Source of the DNA: Acanthochlamys bracteata
Lineage: Eukaryota > Streptophyta > Magnoliopsida > Pandanales > Velloziaceae
Reading direction: 5' to 3'
Assembly: GCA_019914995.1 (NCBI GenBank)
Contig: CM034126.1
Location: forward strand, 3,973,001 to 4,037,000
DNA length: 64,000 bases
The notes under the pieces are model-generated. The model did not search any database and was not told where the DNA came from. It saw only the letters and a list, made by a program, of their open reading frames with translations. A program made the position numbers and the translations under genes. Below are positions 11,375-22,752 of this stretch, piece by piece; positions within the stretch are counted from its first letter, which is position 1, and each line of letters opens with the position of its first letter.

Positions 11375-12516
11375 ATAGCTGGGATTAGTTATTGAGGTTT
11401 CCTGGATTGCCTGCTTTTGATTTTATGTTGAGCATGACATTTGGTGCCTTGTTTATTAGCAGACGATATCTTATAGAATTCTGTGATGCAATTTACTTGA
11501 AAAGGCTGATCTAAGAACTTAAGCTGGCCAATCAATTGCAATATGCTGACTATTATAAATCAGAATTTCTTAATAGCCATTTTCTTCATCTACACTTCAT
11601 CTAATAATGACATCAAGTTATGTTTTGCCTTTGAGTATTCTTCAGGAAGTGCAAACGTTTGTCTTATCAAACTATTGCTAATAGTTGTTCAGAGTCATGT
11701 GTTAATCTATGCCGCGTGCATTATGTTTCAAGCAGTCTTCATTCGAGGAGTTTCAGTCTTAGTCAACGTGGGGAAAGACGAAGACGAAGACGTAGAGATC
11801 CCTATATGAGTTTCATCCCAAACCTAATGATGCATTTTTTATCCCAGCCATTGAAGTATTTAAACAATCACCTTGCCATATAACTATTATCATGTATTAC
11901 ATCTCACAACTGACGCCAACTTTTAGTTATGAAGAGGTTCAAATTTCCATTCTTGATCTTGTTCTATTGGTTTTTCGTGCTTCTTAAAAGGTGTTGATAT
12001 GGCAGTCTATCTATAACCGAGTAGTTTCATTGCACCTTTTTTCTCTTGGTAACACAATGTCCCTTGTTATGTTATTTACCATGTCTCAATTAGGTATGCT
12101 GAGTATACACTTTCTAAATGGATGATTTATCTATCGAATCGCAAAGAGCGTAGAGAAGTACCATTGTATCGCAAGGAGTTGAACATTAAGCAAATACTTG
12201 GAGGCATGTTTGCCGGTGCTTATTAGTTCTTATCAAAGTTTATTTTAATTTTTTATTTCTAATAAATTCTTTACTATATTTTAATTTTCTTAAAAAATAA
12301 TTTTAAAAATATAGAATTGTACGTCATAAAATTTTATTTTTTTAGATAATAAATTAAATTCGTTTTTTCGAAAAACTCTAAAATAAGTGTATTTTAAGAA
12401 ATTTTTTTAAAGCACTCTATCTTGGATATTATATATGCTAAGCAAAATTAACAAAGAGATAAATTCAGCAAATTAAGCAGCAGCTAGCAATAATGATCAA
12501 TATTGATGATCAGTTA
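11375..12516. other. Spacer, no gene recognised
   Basis: This holds the 3' flank of the 80-residue gene. An open stretch at about 12095-12226 following CAATTAG reads YAEYTLSKWMIYL then KQILGGMFAGAY and a stop. It could be an orphan exon but has no match I know. An AT-rich MITE-like block in reverse orientation covers about 12230-12425. Confidence 0.3.
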
Positions 12517-12903
12517 TTAGTATGTCTCCAGCTTCACAAGGAGAGCTGCTCTCAAGGTTTCGTCGCCACGGAGAGCCGGAGGAACAATCACCTCAACGTT
12601 CTCCTTCATCATTCTTGACACGCTGGCGTGATACTACGTGAAGTTCCTGAAGTGCGTTCATTAGCCGTGTCCTCAGATGGCTTACTCCCTTTGACTGCAC
12701 CCGTAGTATCGCTTCCTCCGATCCGAACAGATTCATCTCTACCTCTGTTGTTGCTGCTGACCCGTTGCCGCAGTTGACAGTTGCTGATGTTGCGGTTGTA
12801 ATGGTGCTCGTCGGTGTTTCCGCTGCTGCCCTAATGATTGTCCACCATGACCAGTTCTTTCTTGGATATTTTTGTAGCGTTCTCCAACTCCTTCACGTGT
12901 GTA
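12517..12903 (-). pseudogene. C-terminal fragment of a MYC2-like bHLH gene
   Basis: Read on the minus strand, the fragment gives VKELENA, then EVEMNLFGSEEAILRVQSKG, then MNALQELHVV, and finally ETLRAALLVKLETY with a stop at 12517-12519. These match, in order, the coiled region after the bHLH and the C-terminal ACT-like part of the intact protein at 20964 (VEELETA, EVMTMNL...[26 protein letters not shown]). The match runs through an in-frame stop near 12838 and a frameshift near 12620. The DNA-binding bHLH and everything before it are absent. It is therefore a truncated copy of a relative of the intact gene and not an exact duplicate. Confidence 0.8.
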
Positions 12904-13456
12904 AATGAAAAGCTTAAATCAACAGATCAGTTAAATCTGTAATCTGCATTTATATTATATTTTTCTCAGATTCCGCTAAATTAGGTTTTCTCTTGGTTCG
13001 ACAAACCCGGTGAGGGAAGGAAGGATTGAAGGAACGGAGAGAGAAAAGATGCTATTTCATGACGTGTTTGTATTTTTCACTCCCTGCTATGTACAACGAT
13101 AGCACTGTATGCCGCTTTACGTACGCGAGACCTTCCCTGCAATTAACAATACTCACAATTGTTGGGACAGATCGTAAACACAAGAACATTTCCTTTAAAA
13201 CACAAGAACAGATCGCCACATATATCAACTTCATGATCTAAAGGCGAAAGCGAAGTATAAGATGCTTGATGTTTATTAGCTTAACCAACACAAATTAGTA
13301 TAATGACTTTAATATCATTACTAGTGTATATATTAGATACATTATTACACTTGGAAGTGGTATGCCACAATAGAAATGCAGTTTGTTTTCGTTTGCAGTT
13401 TTTCGTTGTGCGAAATCCAGACCAAAAGCTGATTGATGGGAAGAGTTTTTCCTTAG

Positions 13457-13680
13457 GAGTGCAGTGCACCGGATCTATCAAGAAAGCGAACTGTTGTCGG
13501 AGGAAGAAGAGCTGCTGAAACAACAGCGAAGGATGAAGATGATCAAGAGAGAGAAGAAGCGTACGTGTTATCTGTTCAATCACTGAACCGTATCTTGGAG
13601 CGACAAAGGGTTTTCAACATTAGAAAACTGGAGAAAAAACTGAACGCTGCTATGCTTGCAAAGCTGGGGATCAGAACTTA
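13457..13680 (+). other. Open stretch without ATG, possible orphan terminal exon
   Basis: A frame open for about 70 codons ends with TAA at 13678-13680. It reads strongly charged sequence (AKDEDDQEREEAYVL, then RILERQRVFNIRKLEKKL, then MLAKLGIRT). Composition and a plausible acceptor upstream (CTTAG at 13453-13457) look exon-like. The overlapping frame upstream (RIYQESELLSEEEELL) also looks protein-like, so the stretch may be one old exon with a frameshift. I do not recognise the family. Confidence 0.3.
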
Positions 13681-16107
13681 AATTATTCAACATTATAATC
13701 ACTTAATTAATATTGATTCTACTTATTGCATGCGCTTAGGTTGTGTTTGTTCAGCTATATATGATAAGTCTTTAATTTGTATCTTTGTTTCATGAGTATG
13801 ATCTCTAAGTGTTTAGAGCAAGCTTGTGCAGTTGTGATTTGTAGGTAGCTAGGATGTGTCTGCTAATTTTAATTAATTGGAATTATATGTGTATTGATAA
13901 AAGATAATATATTTACTTTTCCTATCACAATGCTGACATATGCTATAACTCCGTTTGTGATGGCTTATTAGAAAAATAGTTTTTTAATTTTTAATTTTAT
14001 ATTTTCTAATATATATTTTATAAGTATATAAAAAAGTTATTTAAAAATTTAATAAGTGTAAAAAAATTTTCCGTAGTAAGAATTTTTTTATTATATATTA
14101 TTATTATTTTTTTAAAAGTAAAAAAAAAACTTATTTTTTTAAAAAATAAAAATATTTTTTATTTCAAAAATATTTTATTTTATAAGAACTCCGAAAAATA
14201 TTGATGACGCAAAGGTTAATTAAGATTTACTATGTTACATACTTATACAGTACATCGCCTATGAATTATATACTGTCTACCCATATGACAAGAGTTGGGA
14301 GTCGTTCGCTGCGAGGTGCTTAAAATAAAGATTTTTTTTGAAAAATAATTTATTTTAAAGTTTTTTATACAAATATTTATTATTTAATCTACAAAAAGAA
14401 TAATAAAATTATATATATTCTATTTTATAATTTAGCTGTATTTTTTTAATTTAAAATATTTTAAAAAATTTATTAAAAATTTGAAAAGTTGAAATGAACG
14501 GAAAATGAATAAAAAACTTTGCACCTCTTGATTTAAGTTTGCAAAAAAAGGATAACCACTTAGGTAAGATTAACTTTAAAATTGTTATCAAGCGTTATAC
14601 TTATTGAAATAAGCTGCTTATTTATATGCAACATGATCGTATAAAATGATCATTCTATTTACAAATTTTATTATAAATAAATATCTTATGAAAAGTTTGT
14701 AAATAAAAAATTATATAAAATTATTTACAAATTTAATATATATTACCTATTATATTCAAATGTATTTAAATTATTTCTATTCTTCAATCTTCATGTTGTA
14801 AATTACATTTTCAGGAAAACACCCTCAGCTTATTTTAGAAATAAACCAAGCACACTTATAAATAAGTTTCGTATAACATAAATAAATTTAATTATTTGTT
14901 TAAATTTAATCCATTTTACGTACATGTATTCCATTATTCGCAATTCCAGTGGTCTAATAAGAGCGTGTTTATCAACACCCCAAACTTACTTTTTTTTAAA
15001 TTCACTTTTAATATAAAATATATATATAATTAAAATAAAATTTTTTTATTAATAAAAATTTTTTAAAATTTAATTTTAAAACTTATAAATATTTAAAATA
15101 AACTTTAAATATTTATTTGTATTAAATATTTTTAATTTTTAATTTGATTTTTAAGTTAATTTTCAAAAAATTTATTTGACCCACTTTATCTTCAAGATAA
15201 ACACACCCTAATCCTTTGGAAAGGCGTGCTTAGCTTATCATCAACGACTCGTGAATCACAAGACGCATTTATTTAAAGAAGAAGATTATAAAAAAAAAGT
15301 TAAATGAAGATTTTGAGTGGCCATCTCATTCATTAGAAAGTTAAAAACTTTACTACTCCATCAACTGGTAAACGTCACGATTTTTTATCTTCCTTCTCTA
15401 AACCAAATTGAGCCGTTAGAGAAATAGCTTGATTCCAAATTAATTAGTTAATTAATTAAAGGTCTAATGTCATTAAGCATCTAATAATATTAGATTGTTA
15501 GTGGATTGATTGCTTTGCTTGCCATAAATTAAGTTATTTTCATCATTCTAAAACAAAGCAATTAATTTACACCTTATAATTGTACGGGCGATGGACAGAC
15601 AATCATATTATAAGGTTAACGGAAAGCACAGGCCCTTAAATAGTCTATATTATTGGAGATCAGTACTATTAATAATCTTTTTAAGATCATTCTAGTTTAA
15701 TTCTATAGGTTTCCATTAATTCTAAAGAACTTTGTGAGCAATTCTTTCGTTCACCCTTGTTTGTTTCTAACTTGAAGCTATGGTGTTGTTTGGCTAAACT
15801 TTTTATTTTTTTTTATTCTAATTTTTTTAATTCATATTTTTTAATAAAATTTTTATAATATTTTTAAAAAAATTATAAAAATATAAAACTATTTTTAGAT
15901 AAAACAAAATATTATTTAGTATTTTCTAAGTATAAAAAATAAAACTTATTTTTAATATTTTTTAAATATTTTTTATTTTAGAAAAATTATTTTTCAAAAA
16001 TATTTTTATACATTCTTAAAATCAACATTATTAACAAAACTCGTCGAATCAAGGTAGTATATAGTTTGTCTATTCAAAATCAAAATTATATTGTTATAGA
16101 TACGTAA
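13681..16107. other. AT-rich spacer with several MITE-like blocks
   Basis: There is no coding frame of interest. Blocks related to the common AT-rich MITE core occur at about 13965-14205, 14320-14520, 14965-15205 and 15785-16030, mostly without clear ends. Together they make up about a third of the interval. Confidence 0.4.
13965..14205 (-). mobile_element. AT-rich MITE-like element
   Basis: This is a reverse-orientation copy of the shared core (TTTCTAATATATATTTTATA, then CCGTAGTAAGAATTTTTTTA). The ends are worn and the limits approximate. Confidence 0.5.
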
Positions 16108-17063
16108 TGTTGGAAAGATATAACCTCAAAGGAGTTAACTAACATAAAATATCTGAAAAGTTCGGTTCATATACTAAAAAACTCAATCCAATTCAAAAAT
16201 TTAAACTAATAGGTTATAAAACTGTTTAGTATATTAACCTCTTCTCATCTTATCTTTATTCAATATGGGACTAATTTACTCATTCTTAACTAAAAATCTT
16301 CCTCTCAAGAGTGAGTCATCTATATTTTTTTCTCATCCGAATATCCTATCGCGCATGAACTACGTCGATCGCACAGAATTCTAGCCACTTGACCTCGAAC
16401 ACCATCACTACACACCAACAGTTAGCTTTCAGAGCTCAATTTGTTCCGAATTCTTACTCACACCTTGTGGAAGCCCATGTGAGTCATATTGCTCTTAACT
16501 TGCTCATCGCACTATCAGCTAAAGTTATAACATTCGTCGGTCGCCTTGTCTGCACACCATCTGCGCAACTAAGAGCCAACCATTAGAGCCCAACTTGTTC
16601 CGAATCCTTCTCACACCTTGCGAAAGCTCTATGTGAGTCACATTGCTCTTAACTTGCTCATCGCACTACCATCTAGAGCTGTAGCATGCGCCGATCGCCT
16701 TATCTGCGCACTGTCTGCGCAATTAAGAGCCAGCCATCAGAGTCCAATTTGCTACAAATTTTTGCTCACATATTGCGAAAGCCCTATGTGAGTCACGCTG
16801 CTCTTAACCTGCTCCTCCACTATCAGCGAGAGCTATTACGTGCATCGAGCTCCCTGCCAAATCATCGGCTTTGATACCACTATTGGGGAGATATAACACC
16901 GGAGGAGTTAACCAAGATAAAATACCTGAAAGGTACGATCCATACACTAGAAAGTTCAATCCAATTCAAAAACTTAAGCCAATAAAACTCTCTAGTATAT
17001 TAACCATTTTCTCATCTTATTTTTATTCAATATGAAACTAATTTATTCACTTTCAACTCAACA
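16108..17063 (-). mobile_element. Small non-autonomous LTR element with internal tandem repeats
   Basis: Direct repeats 16108-16295 and 16881-17063 begin TGTTGG/TATTGG and end in AACTAAAA/CTCAACA. The whole is flanked by CGTAA at 16103-16107 and 17064-17068, a 5-bp target-site duplication. CTTTGATACCA (16869-16879) next to the right repeat is the reverse complement of an initiator-methionine-tRNA primer-binding site, so the element reads on the minus strand. A CTTCCTCTC tract near 16299-16307 is the reversed polypurine tract. The internal 585 bases have no gag or pol. They consist largely of three tandem units of 154-155 bases (GTGAGTCA anchors at 16479, 16633 and 16788). Confidence 0.85.
16425..16865. 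repeat. Three 154-bp tandem units inside the LTR element
   Basis: Units share the series TTGTTCCGAATTC, CTCACACCTTG, GTGAGTCA, TTGCTCTTAACTTGCTC, CGCACTA and CTGCGCAA. Anchor spacing is 154 and 155 bases. GC content is clearly higher than in the surroundings. Two short frames here (16389-16586, 16686-16874) look alike only because of the repeat. Confidence 0.85.
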
Positions 17064-20000
17064 CGTAAATATATGTATTCATTATAAATCACAAGTATAA
17101 AATATAAGTTTACACATATAAACAGAATAGCAAAAGCACAAAGCTTTAAAGAAAATCACTAACCTCTAATCATAGCTAATATTTATCTTTCTCAAATTGT
17201 TCAAACTAAATTAGTAATTTCAAAAAAATAACAATACACTATAATAACATTAGGAGTATTTTCTTAAATTGTGTATTGAAGACATAAATAAATGCTATTT
17301 ATGAAAAATAAAGTATTTTTCTTATAAAAAGTACCTCCTCAATATGATAACTAACAAATAACTATTTATATAAAGAATAATTATTAAGTAACTATATATA
17401 ATAAAGAAAACTACTACTAATGAGCCTACTATAATTTCTATTATTTTTTAGATGAACCTTCAAAATCGATTTAAGAAGGGACGAGTTAATTGAGTTAATT
17501 TATAAAAATTTTGATTAATAAGTTCCTATACATAGCCGCAAGACAGCCGATTATAACAGTTTTAGATAGCTCAGGGATAATCGGACGGATATAATTGCTA
17601 AATAGCAGGATCTTAGTCGGTTATATGTAAGATAATTTCTGTAAAAAAAAAATTAGTGATTTTAGTAAGATTCTAAAGCACATAGAAAATTACACTAATT
17701 CCAGAGCAGAGACAACACAATAATTTACGTGATTCCGTAAGTTTTTTTATCTACATCTACGGTCATTCTTTAAAAATTTTTTATTGAGGTACATTTATCA
17801 AGATAAGTGCTTTCACCAAACATACTTATTTAATTTATTTTTTTGTACAAGATAAATATCTACAGCATATTAGACACTCATCTTTTTTGCTGTACGACTA
17901 TAGCTCACTAAAACGAATAGTGACTTTGTCATGGGTTTCTACCATGCCCACTCACTAAGTTCTTCTAAGCATTTAACTTCAGTTTGCTGAGATTATTATA
18001 GGTTTGAGCATAGGATCGATCAGTTGAGTTTTTAACCATTAGAAGACAAGGTGAGGAAATCAAGAAAAAATACTACTAAGGGTTTATACACTATGTTGTT
18101 TTGCAGTAATAAGAATGTGTAGGCGTTTAAGGCTTCTCTGTGCGTATATGTTGTATGCTTCAATTCTATTTCTTTTTTTTTTTCTGCTTCGATCATTTTT
18201 TTCTGCTCTTATCTTCTGTTTATATGTTTTCTTCTTGCATGTTTCAAATATGAATTTCAGCCATTTGAAATCTTCCATTGGTACTTGCTCGTCTGCTACA
18301 GTCCTGATCGTTCTTTCTGTTATGCTCTGTGTCTCATCTTTAGAACTTCTTTAACTGAGATGATAGTTGCTTTGTAGATTTTTAATTAGGCTACCTCCTT
18401 GTATTTAATTTTACTCAGTTGGGCTAAGATTTTAGTTTCCATCAACATTGAATATAACCAGTGTGTATTTTGAATCTACTGCTCTCTCATGCACCTACTT
18501 GCTAAGGCTGAGAAGACTTCTTCCTTAGTGTGGCCTCTAGTAACTTAATCCAGTTTTCCAACATTAGGTTAAGTTGAATTCAAATTTTTAGCTCTTGAAA
18601 TTGTTGATCGGCTTGGAGTGCCTCCCGCGAACTGGTGAACCTTCCGAGCAGCTACGGATTCATCGATCTTACTGTTTAGCTCCATGACTTGAATTTGGTT
18701 TTCAATGGAATGAGCCTTAAGATTGAATCAATTTCTTCTACTTGTGTTGAATTGATGGTCTCACTCTTAGACCCTTTTTTGTGAATTTTTTATGAACTTT
18801 TATTAGGTGATTATAATGCTTCATTGTGTGGCTGGATACTTGACCTGGTAGATGATTGTAGCTAGGTGTATGACCTTGTTGCATGGCTGCAACTGACTAG
18901 TGGATGATGTATTATACTCTTCTTTGTAGCTTGATCAGTGAATTCTTGTGCAATTGAAGGAATCTGAATATTGAACTATTTTTTGTAATGTTTCAGTGAT
19001 CACTACTATGTCATCTTCTTAGTTCTTAATTTTTAACCTACTGCTTAGTGTGCATTGATCTTATTGTTGGTATTGTGTGCTGCTGGTACACTGCTCCAGT
19101 TCTGATGCAATGTTGATTCTTAATTGAGGTTTAGAGCAGATTCGAAATCTTCTTTGAAATATTGGTATGGCATCGATCTTCTCGGGTTGGCTTTTTGGTT
19201 CAGCAGTAAGAATATGTAACATCTACGAAGTTGGCTGCTACTCCTTTTGGTCCTGCTCGATTATCTTGCTTGAACGCTTTAGTGTGCGTTTGGAAAAACA
19301 TTTCCCAAACGTTAATTTTTAATTTTTAATTATATATTTTTTAATATATATTTTATAAATATTTAAAAATTTAAAAAATATAAAAAAATTTTATGTAGTG
19401 AGATCTTTTTATTATATATTTTTATTATTTTTTTAAAATAAAAAATAGAGTTTATTTTTAAAAAATGATAAAAATAATTTTTATTTTAAAAAAAATTTTA
19501 CTTTATAAACACACTCAAACGCTCCCTTAATGTTTTGCTTTTATACTTGCTCAAAATTTCAATCTTGTGCCGCATACAAAAATATCACATAAATATAGCT
19601 GAATGTTCAGCGACTATATGTAGATAAAATATTAGCTGGTTTATTGTAAGCTATGTGTAAGATGATTCATATCCGTAAATTCTCACAGAAACAAGTACCT
19701 GATTAGTCTATCCAAACTTATAAAATATAATATTTAATTTTGTATTATTATCAAAATCATGTGGGGCTTCAATAGTTATATTAAAATATTATGTAATATA
19801 AAAGTGAAAAACATAAAAATTTCCTAACATTTATATGGTCCCAAAACTGATTCTATACTTTTGAAAAATAATATAAAATCAAATCAATTTTAACGCGATG
19901 AAGGTCACTGGTCTGAGTTCTAATTCTGTTTGACATCAATTCAGCATTGTTATATCACGGTTGCAATAGTGATAAAAATGAACGTCCAAAATAAAAAAGT

Positions 20001-20820
20001 ACAAAACGTGCAAAAGCTTACTCTGGAAGAAAACAATGGCAGTCCTTAGAATTTAAGAACCTAAAAAGACCGAAAATTGTTGTTAATAACAACGATTACT
20101 TATCACTTTACGTTAAAAGTAATTTAAAATTAACTTTTTACAAACTATTTTAAATAAATTTATAAATTTCTTTCTACTAATATTTTTTAACATCTTATTT
20201 TTAGAATTAGCTTTCTAAAAATTTACTTTCAAATTTAAAGACATCTTTAAAACTTATTTATTTTTCTTAGAATTCATTCGGAAGTGATTGTTTTTCAAAA
20301 AAGATATTTTTAAATACTTTTATAATTTTATAAATTTAATTTTGATAATTTATGTTTAAATAATATATTTTTATTTGTTTTGAAGAACTTATTCTTTGAA
20401 ACAAATAAACACGATTTTACTGTAATCGGACAACCCTACAGTAAACGGAAACCACTAATAAACGGAAAGTTTACGTTTACTTTTTAACTGATTTTTATTT
20501 TAATTTTTTATGCCTTAGTTATAATTAATTTTTGCAATATTTTATAAATTTATTTAAAAACTAAAATATTAATATATTATAAAAGTTATTATAATAATTA
20601 TTATTTTTTTAAAAGAAAAATAAAAAAATAATTTAAAATTATCTTTTATTTTTAAAAAAATATTTTGTTAGTACTTCGAACGTCCCTTTTCCAGGGTGCA
20701 TATTTTTTTCCTTTTGTAAATCGGCACGACAGCTGATCGAAAAGTGTTCTTTCCCCTAGAGAAGAGGAAGGAGAAGATATTGGTTCTTTTCCGTCGCAGT
20801 GATCTCTCGCTTTCTCTCTA

Positions 20821-20824
<4 letters not shown>
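17064..20824. other. Spacer, repeats and no recognised gene
   Basis: A short motif near 17720-17770 (TTTACGTGATTCCG, then ATCTACATCTACGGTC) resembles a dispersed plant repeat of the TACGTGGTTCG type. Region 18100-19260 is less AT-rich but every frame is short. A MITE lies at 19284-19522. AT-rich blocks at 20130-20420 and 20470-20690 fit the same group. The 5' flank and leader of the bHLH gene begin after about 20690. Confidence 0.35.
19284..19522 (-). mobile_element. AT-rich MITE with GCGTTTG ends
   Basis: The left end reads GTGCGTTTGG and the right end ACTCAAACGC, imperfect inverted repeats. The inside carries the reversed shared core (TTTTTAATATATATTTTATA, then GTAGTGAGATCTTTTTATTA). No confident target-site duplication was found. 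Confidence 0.65.

Positions 20825-20851
<27 letters not shown>
20825..20851. repeat. TC microsatellite in the bHLH leader
   Basis: About 13 TC units in a row lie 113 bases before the ATG of the bHLH gene. Pyrimidine-rich leaders are common in plant 5' UTRs and promoters. Repeat-length variation here could be useful as a marker, which is an inference. Confidence 0.8.
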
Positions 20852-20855
<4 letters not shown>

Positions 20856-20963
20856 TATTAATACCCAAACTGGCTTCAAAAATCTCAGACGCTCTTCAGA
20901 ACAGTGAAAATTTTACAGCTAGCTAGCTGTTCAATTAATCAATTGCAACAAACGATAGAATCA

Positions 20964-22217
20964 ATGGTTTTCTCTTCTTCGTCTTCATCTTCTTGTTCTC
21001 AATCTCTACCTCTCCGGTTGCGACTGCAGCGCCTGCTCCATGACAGCTCTGATCACGAGCCCTGGACTTACGCCATCTTCTGGCGTGTTTCTCCTGAGCA
21101 CCAGCTGCAGGAGGGTTCCGATTCTCCGGTGCTCGCATGGGGCGATGGGTATTTTCGTGGAACCAACGGTAGCGACAAGACAATTTCGTTTTCCTGGAGA
21201 GCGGCCAGCTCTAATGACTATGGCGACGGCATCACCCATTCCGAGTGGTTCTACTTGGCATCGCTCAACCAATACTTTGTTGTGGGAAGAGAAGCATCAG
21301 CCGTGCCTGCCCGCGCCTCGGCGTTGCGGTCGCAAGTATGGCTTGCGGGTTGGCGCTCGCTGCTGGCCTGCGGCTGTGACCGAGCGCTTGAAGCGCAGAT
21401 GCACGGCATCGAGACTCTCGTCTGCTTCCCTGTCGCTAACGGTGTCCTCGAGCTCGGTTCAACTGAAACCATCCTGGAGAACTCGGTCCTTTTACACCGT
21501 GTCAAAGCAATCCTGGAATTCCCGGCGGAGACTACCGTAGCAATAACATTACCACCTCCTGCTAACCGGCTGCCGTCATCGTCGTTGGGTTCCAAACACT
21601 TGCGGTACCCACTTGAGGACGAAGTGGTATTGGTGGATCAACCACAGGGGAGCAGAAAGAGAGGGAGGACAGTTATTAACGGAATCAAGCGAGAAACTCC
21701 ACCGAACCATGTGGAAGCGGAACGACAGCGAAGGGATAAGCTCAACAGCAAGTTCTGCGCCCTGCGCTCGGTGGTGCCCAAAGTTTCCCGCATGGACAAA
21801 GCCTCTCTGCTGAACGATGCTGCATCTTACATCAAGGAACTCACCGTCCGTGTAGAGGAGTTGGAGACTGCGTTGAAGAAGCAGGAAAAGGAGGCGTTAG
21901 TCGGTTCGGTAGAGCGAAGAAGCAGCAACTCAACTGTGAGCTCCGGTGGTGGCGCAGCAGCGACAATAGATGTGGAGGTCATGACCATGAACCTGAAGGA
22001 TCAGGCTATGATCAGAGTTCAGTCAGAAGGCATAAGACACCCTTCGGCAAGGGTGATGATGTTGCTGGAGGAGCTTGATGTAGTGGTGCTCCATGCCGGT
22101 GTGTGCACCGTGAAGGAGACTGTGGTTCAGAATGTTCAAGTGAAAGATCCACAAAACCTCACCGGTAACGGAACCCTCAAAGCTGCTCTTCTTGCCAAGC
22201 TGCAGCAACCGAACTGA
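20964..22217 (+). CDS. MYC2-like bHLH transcription factor, bHLH14 type
   Basis: This intronless gene encodes 417 residues from ATG 20964; an upstream GTG in frame is not a start. After a Ser-rich N-terminus comes a bHLH-MYC_N domain (about 34-185). It includes [13 protein letters not shown] and LAWGDGYF, the region that binds JAZ repressors in MYC2 relatives, then [21 protein letters not shown] and GVLELGSTE. The bHLH lies at about 247-298. H249, E253 and R257 give the H-E-R pattern for E/G-box binding, and the helix has [17 protein letters not shown] coiled segment ([11 protein letters not shown]) and an ACT-like C-terminus (about 345-417) follow. Short length and lack of introns fit the bHLH3/13/14/17 group, known in Arabidopsis as JAZ-binding factors that mostly oppose MYC2 in jasmonate responses. 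Exact orthology to bHLH14 is an inference. Confidence 0.93.
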   Translation: MVFSSSSSSSCSQSLPLRLRLQRLLHDSSDHEPWTYAIFWRVSPEHQLQEGSDSPVLAWGDGYFRGTNGSDKTISFSWRAASSNDYGDGITHSEWFYLASLNQYFVVGREASAVPARASALRSQVWLAGWRSLLACGCDRALEAQMHGIETLVCFPVANGVLELGSTETILENSVLLHRVKAILEFPAETTVAITLPPPANRLPSSSLGSKHLRYPLEDEVVLVDQPQGSRKRGRTVINGIKRETPPNHVEAERQRRDKLNSKFCALRSVVPKVSRMDKASLLNDAASYIKELTVRVEELETALKKQEKEALVGSVERRSSNSTVSSGGGAAATIDVEVMTMNLKDQAMIRVQSEGIRHPSARVMMLLEELDVVVLHAGVCTVKETVVQNVQVKDPQNLTGNGTLKAALLAKLQQPN

Positions 22218-22752
22218 TGATCGCATATAGCTCCTTCTGTTGCAATTAATAGTGTCTACGAATATTACTGTGGGATAAGCTGTTGTGATTTATAGCTCCT
22301 GCGTGCCTATAACGGGTATTATTTCTTGTTGAAATAAAATCATCAAGCAAGTGTGAGGATGGAATCAGTATCAAGATCGTTCGAAAAAAATTGTTAATTA
22401 GAAATCTAGTTTGATTAATTACTTTCTATATTTTATGCTTCATCCATATGAAAGTACATTTAAGACCAAGCTAGCTAGCTTTTCTTAATTAGTTATTGTT
22501 TCCCTCTTGTTAATTTTCGTTTTTTCTTAATCTGAGGAGATTAATTAATGTTAAAATCAACGTAACTGATGTTAAGGTTTTAATCATGATAGTATAGTAT
22601 TATAAGGCAAAGAGAAGGATTCAGCTTAGATTTGCAGGAGTTGAGGAAGAATAAAAAGAACAGCATGAAGAACTTCTCTCTAAAATATATACTGAGATCA
22701 AGGGACTAGCTTTGCTCAATCTTTACAACCCTTCCTCACTTGCTAGTCTAGT
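22218..22752. other. 3' flank of the bHLH gene
   Basis: This holds the likely 3' UTR, with AATAAA at 22334-22339 as a possible poly(A) signal, then AT-rich spacer. No coding frame is supported. Confidence 0.4.

Noticed and set aside
11543-11883. Two overlapping 74-88 codon frames
   Set aside because: Composition is that of spacer DNA; no homologous family and no good splice context.
16389-16874. Two similar short frames as a possible duplicated gene
   Set aside because: Their likeness comes from the 154-bp tandem units inside an LTR element; neither resembles a protein family.
20904-20963. 20-codon N-terminal extension of the bHLH
   Set aside because: It begins at GTG, lies in the leader and has no family similarity. 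The ATG at 20964 fits.
21040-21540. 166-codon plus-strand frame and overlapping minus-strand frames
   Set aside because: Out-of-frame shadows inside the bHLH coding sequence.
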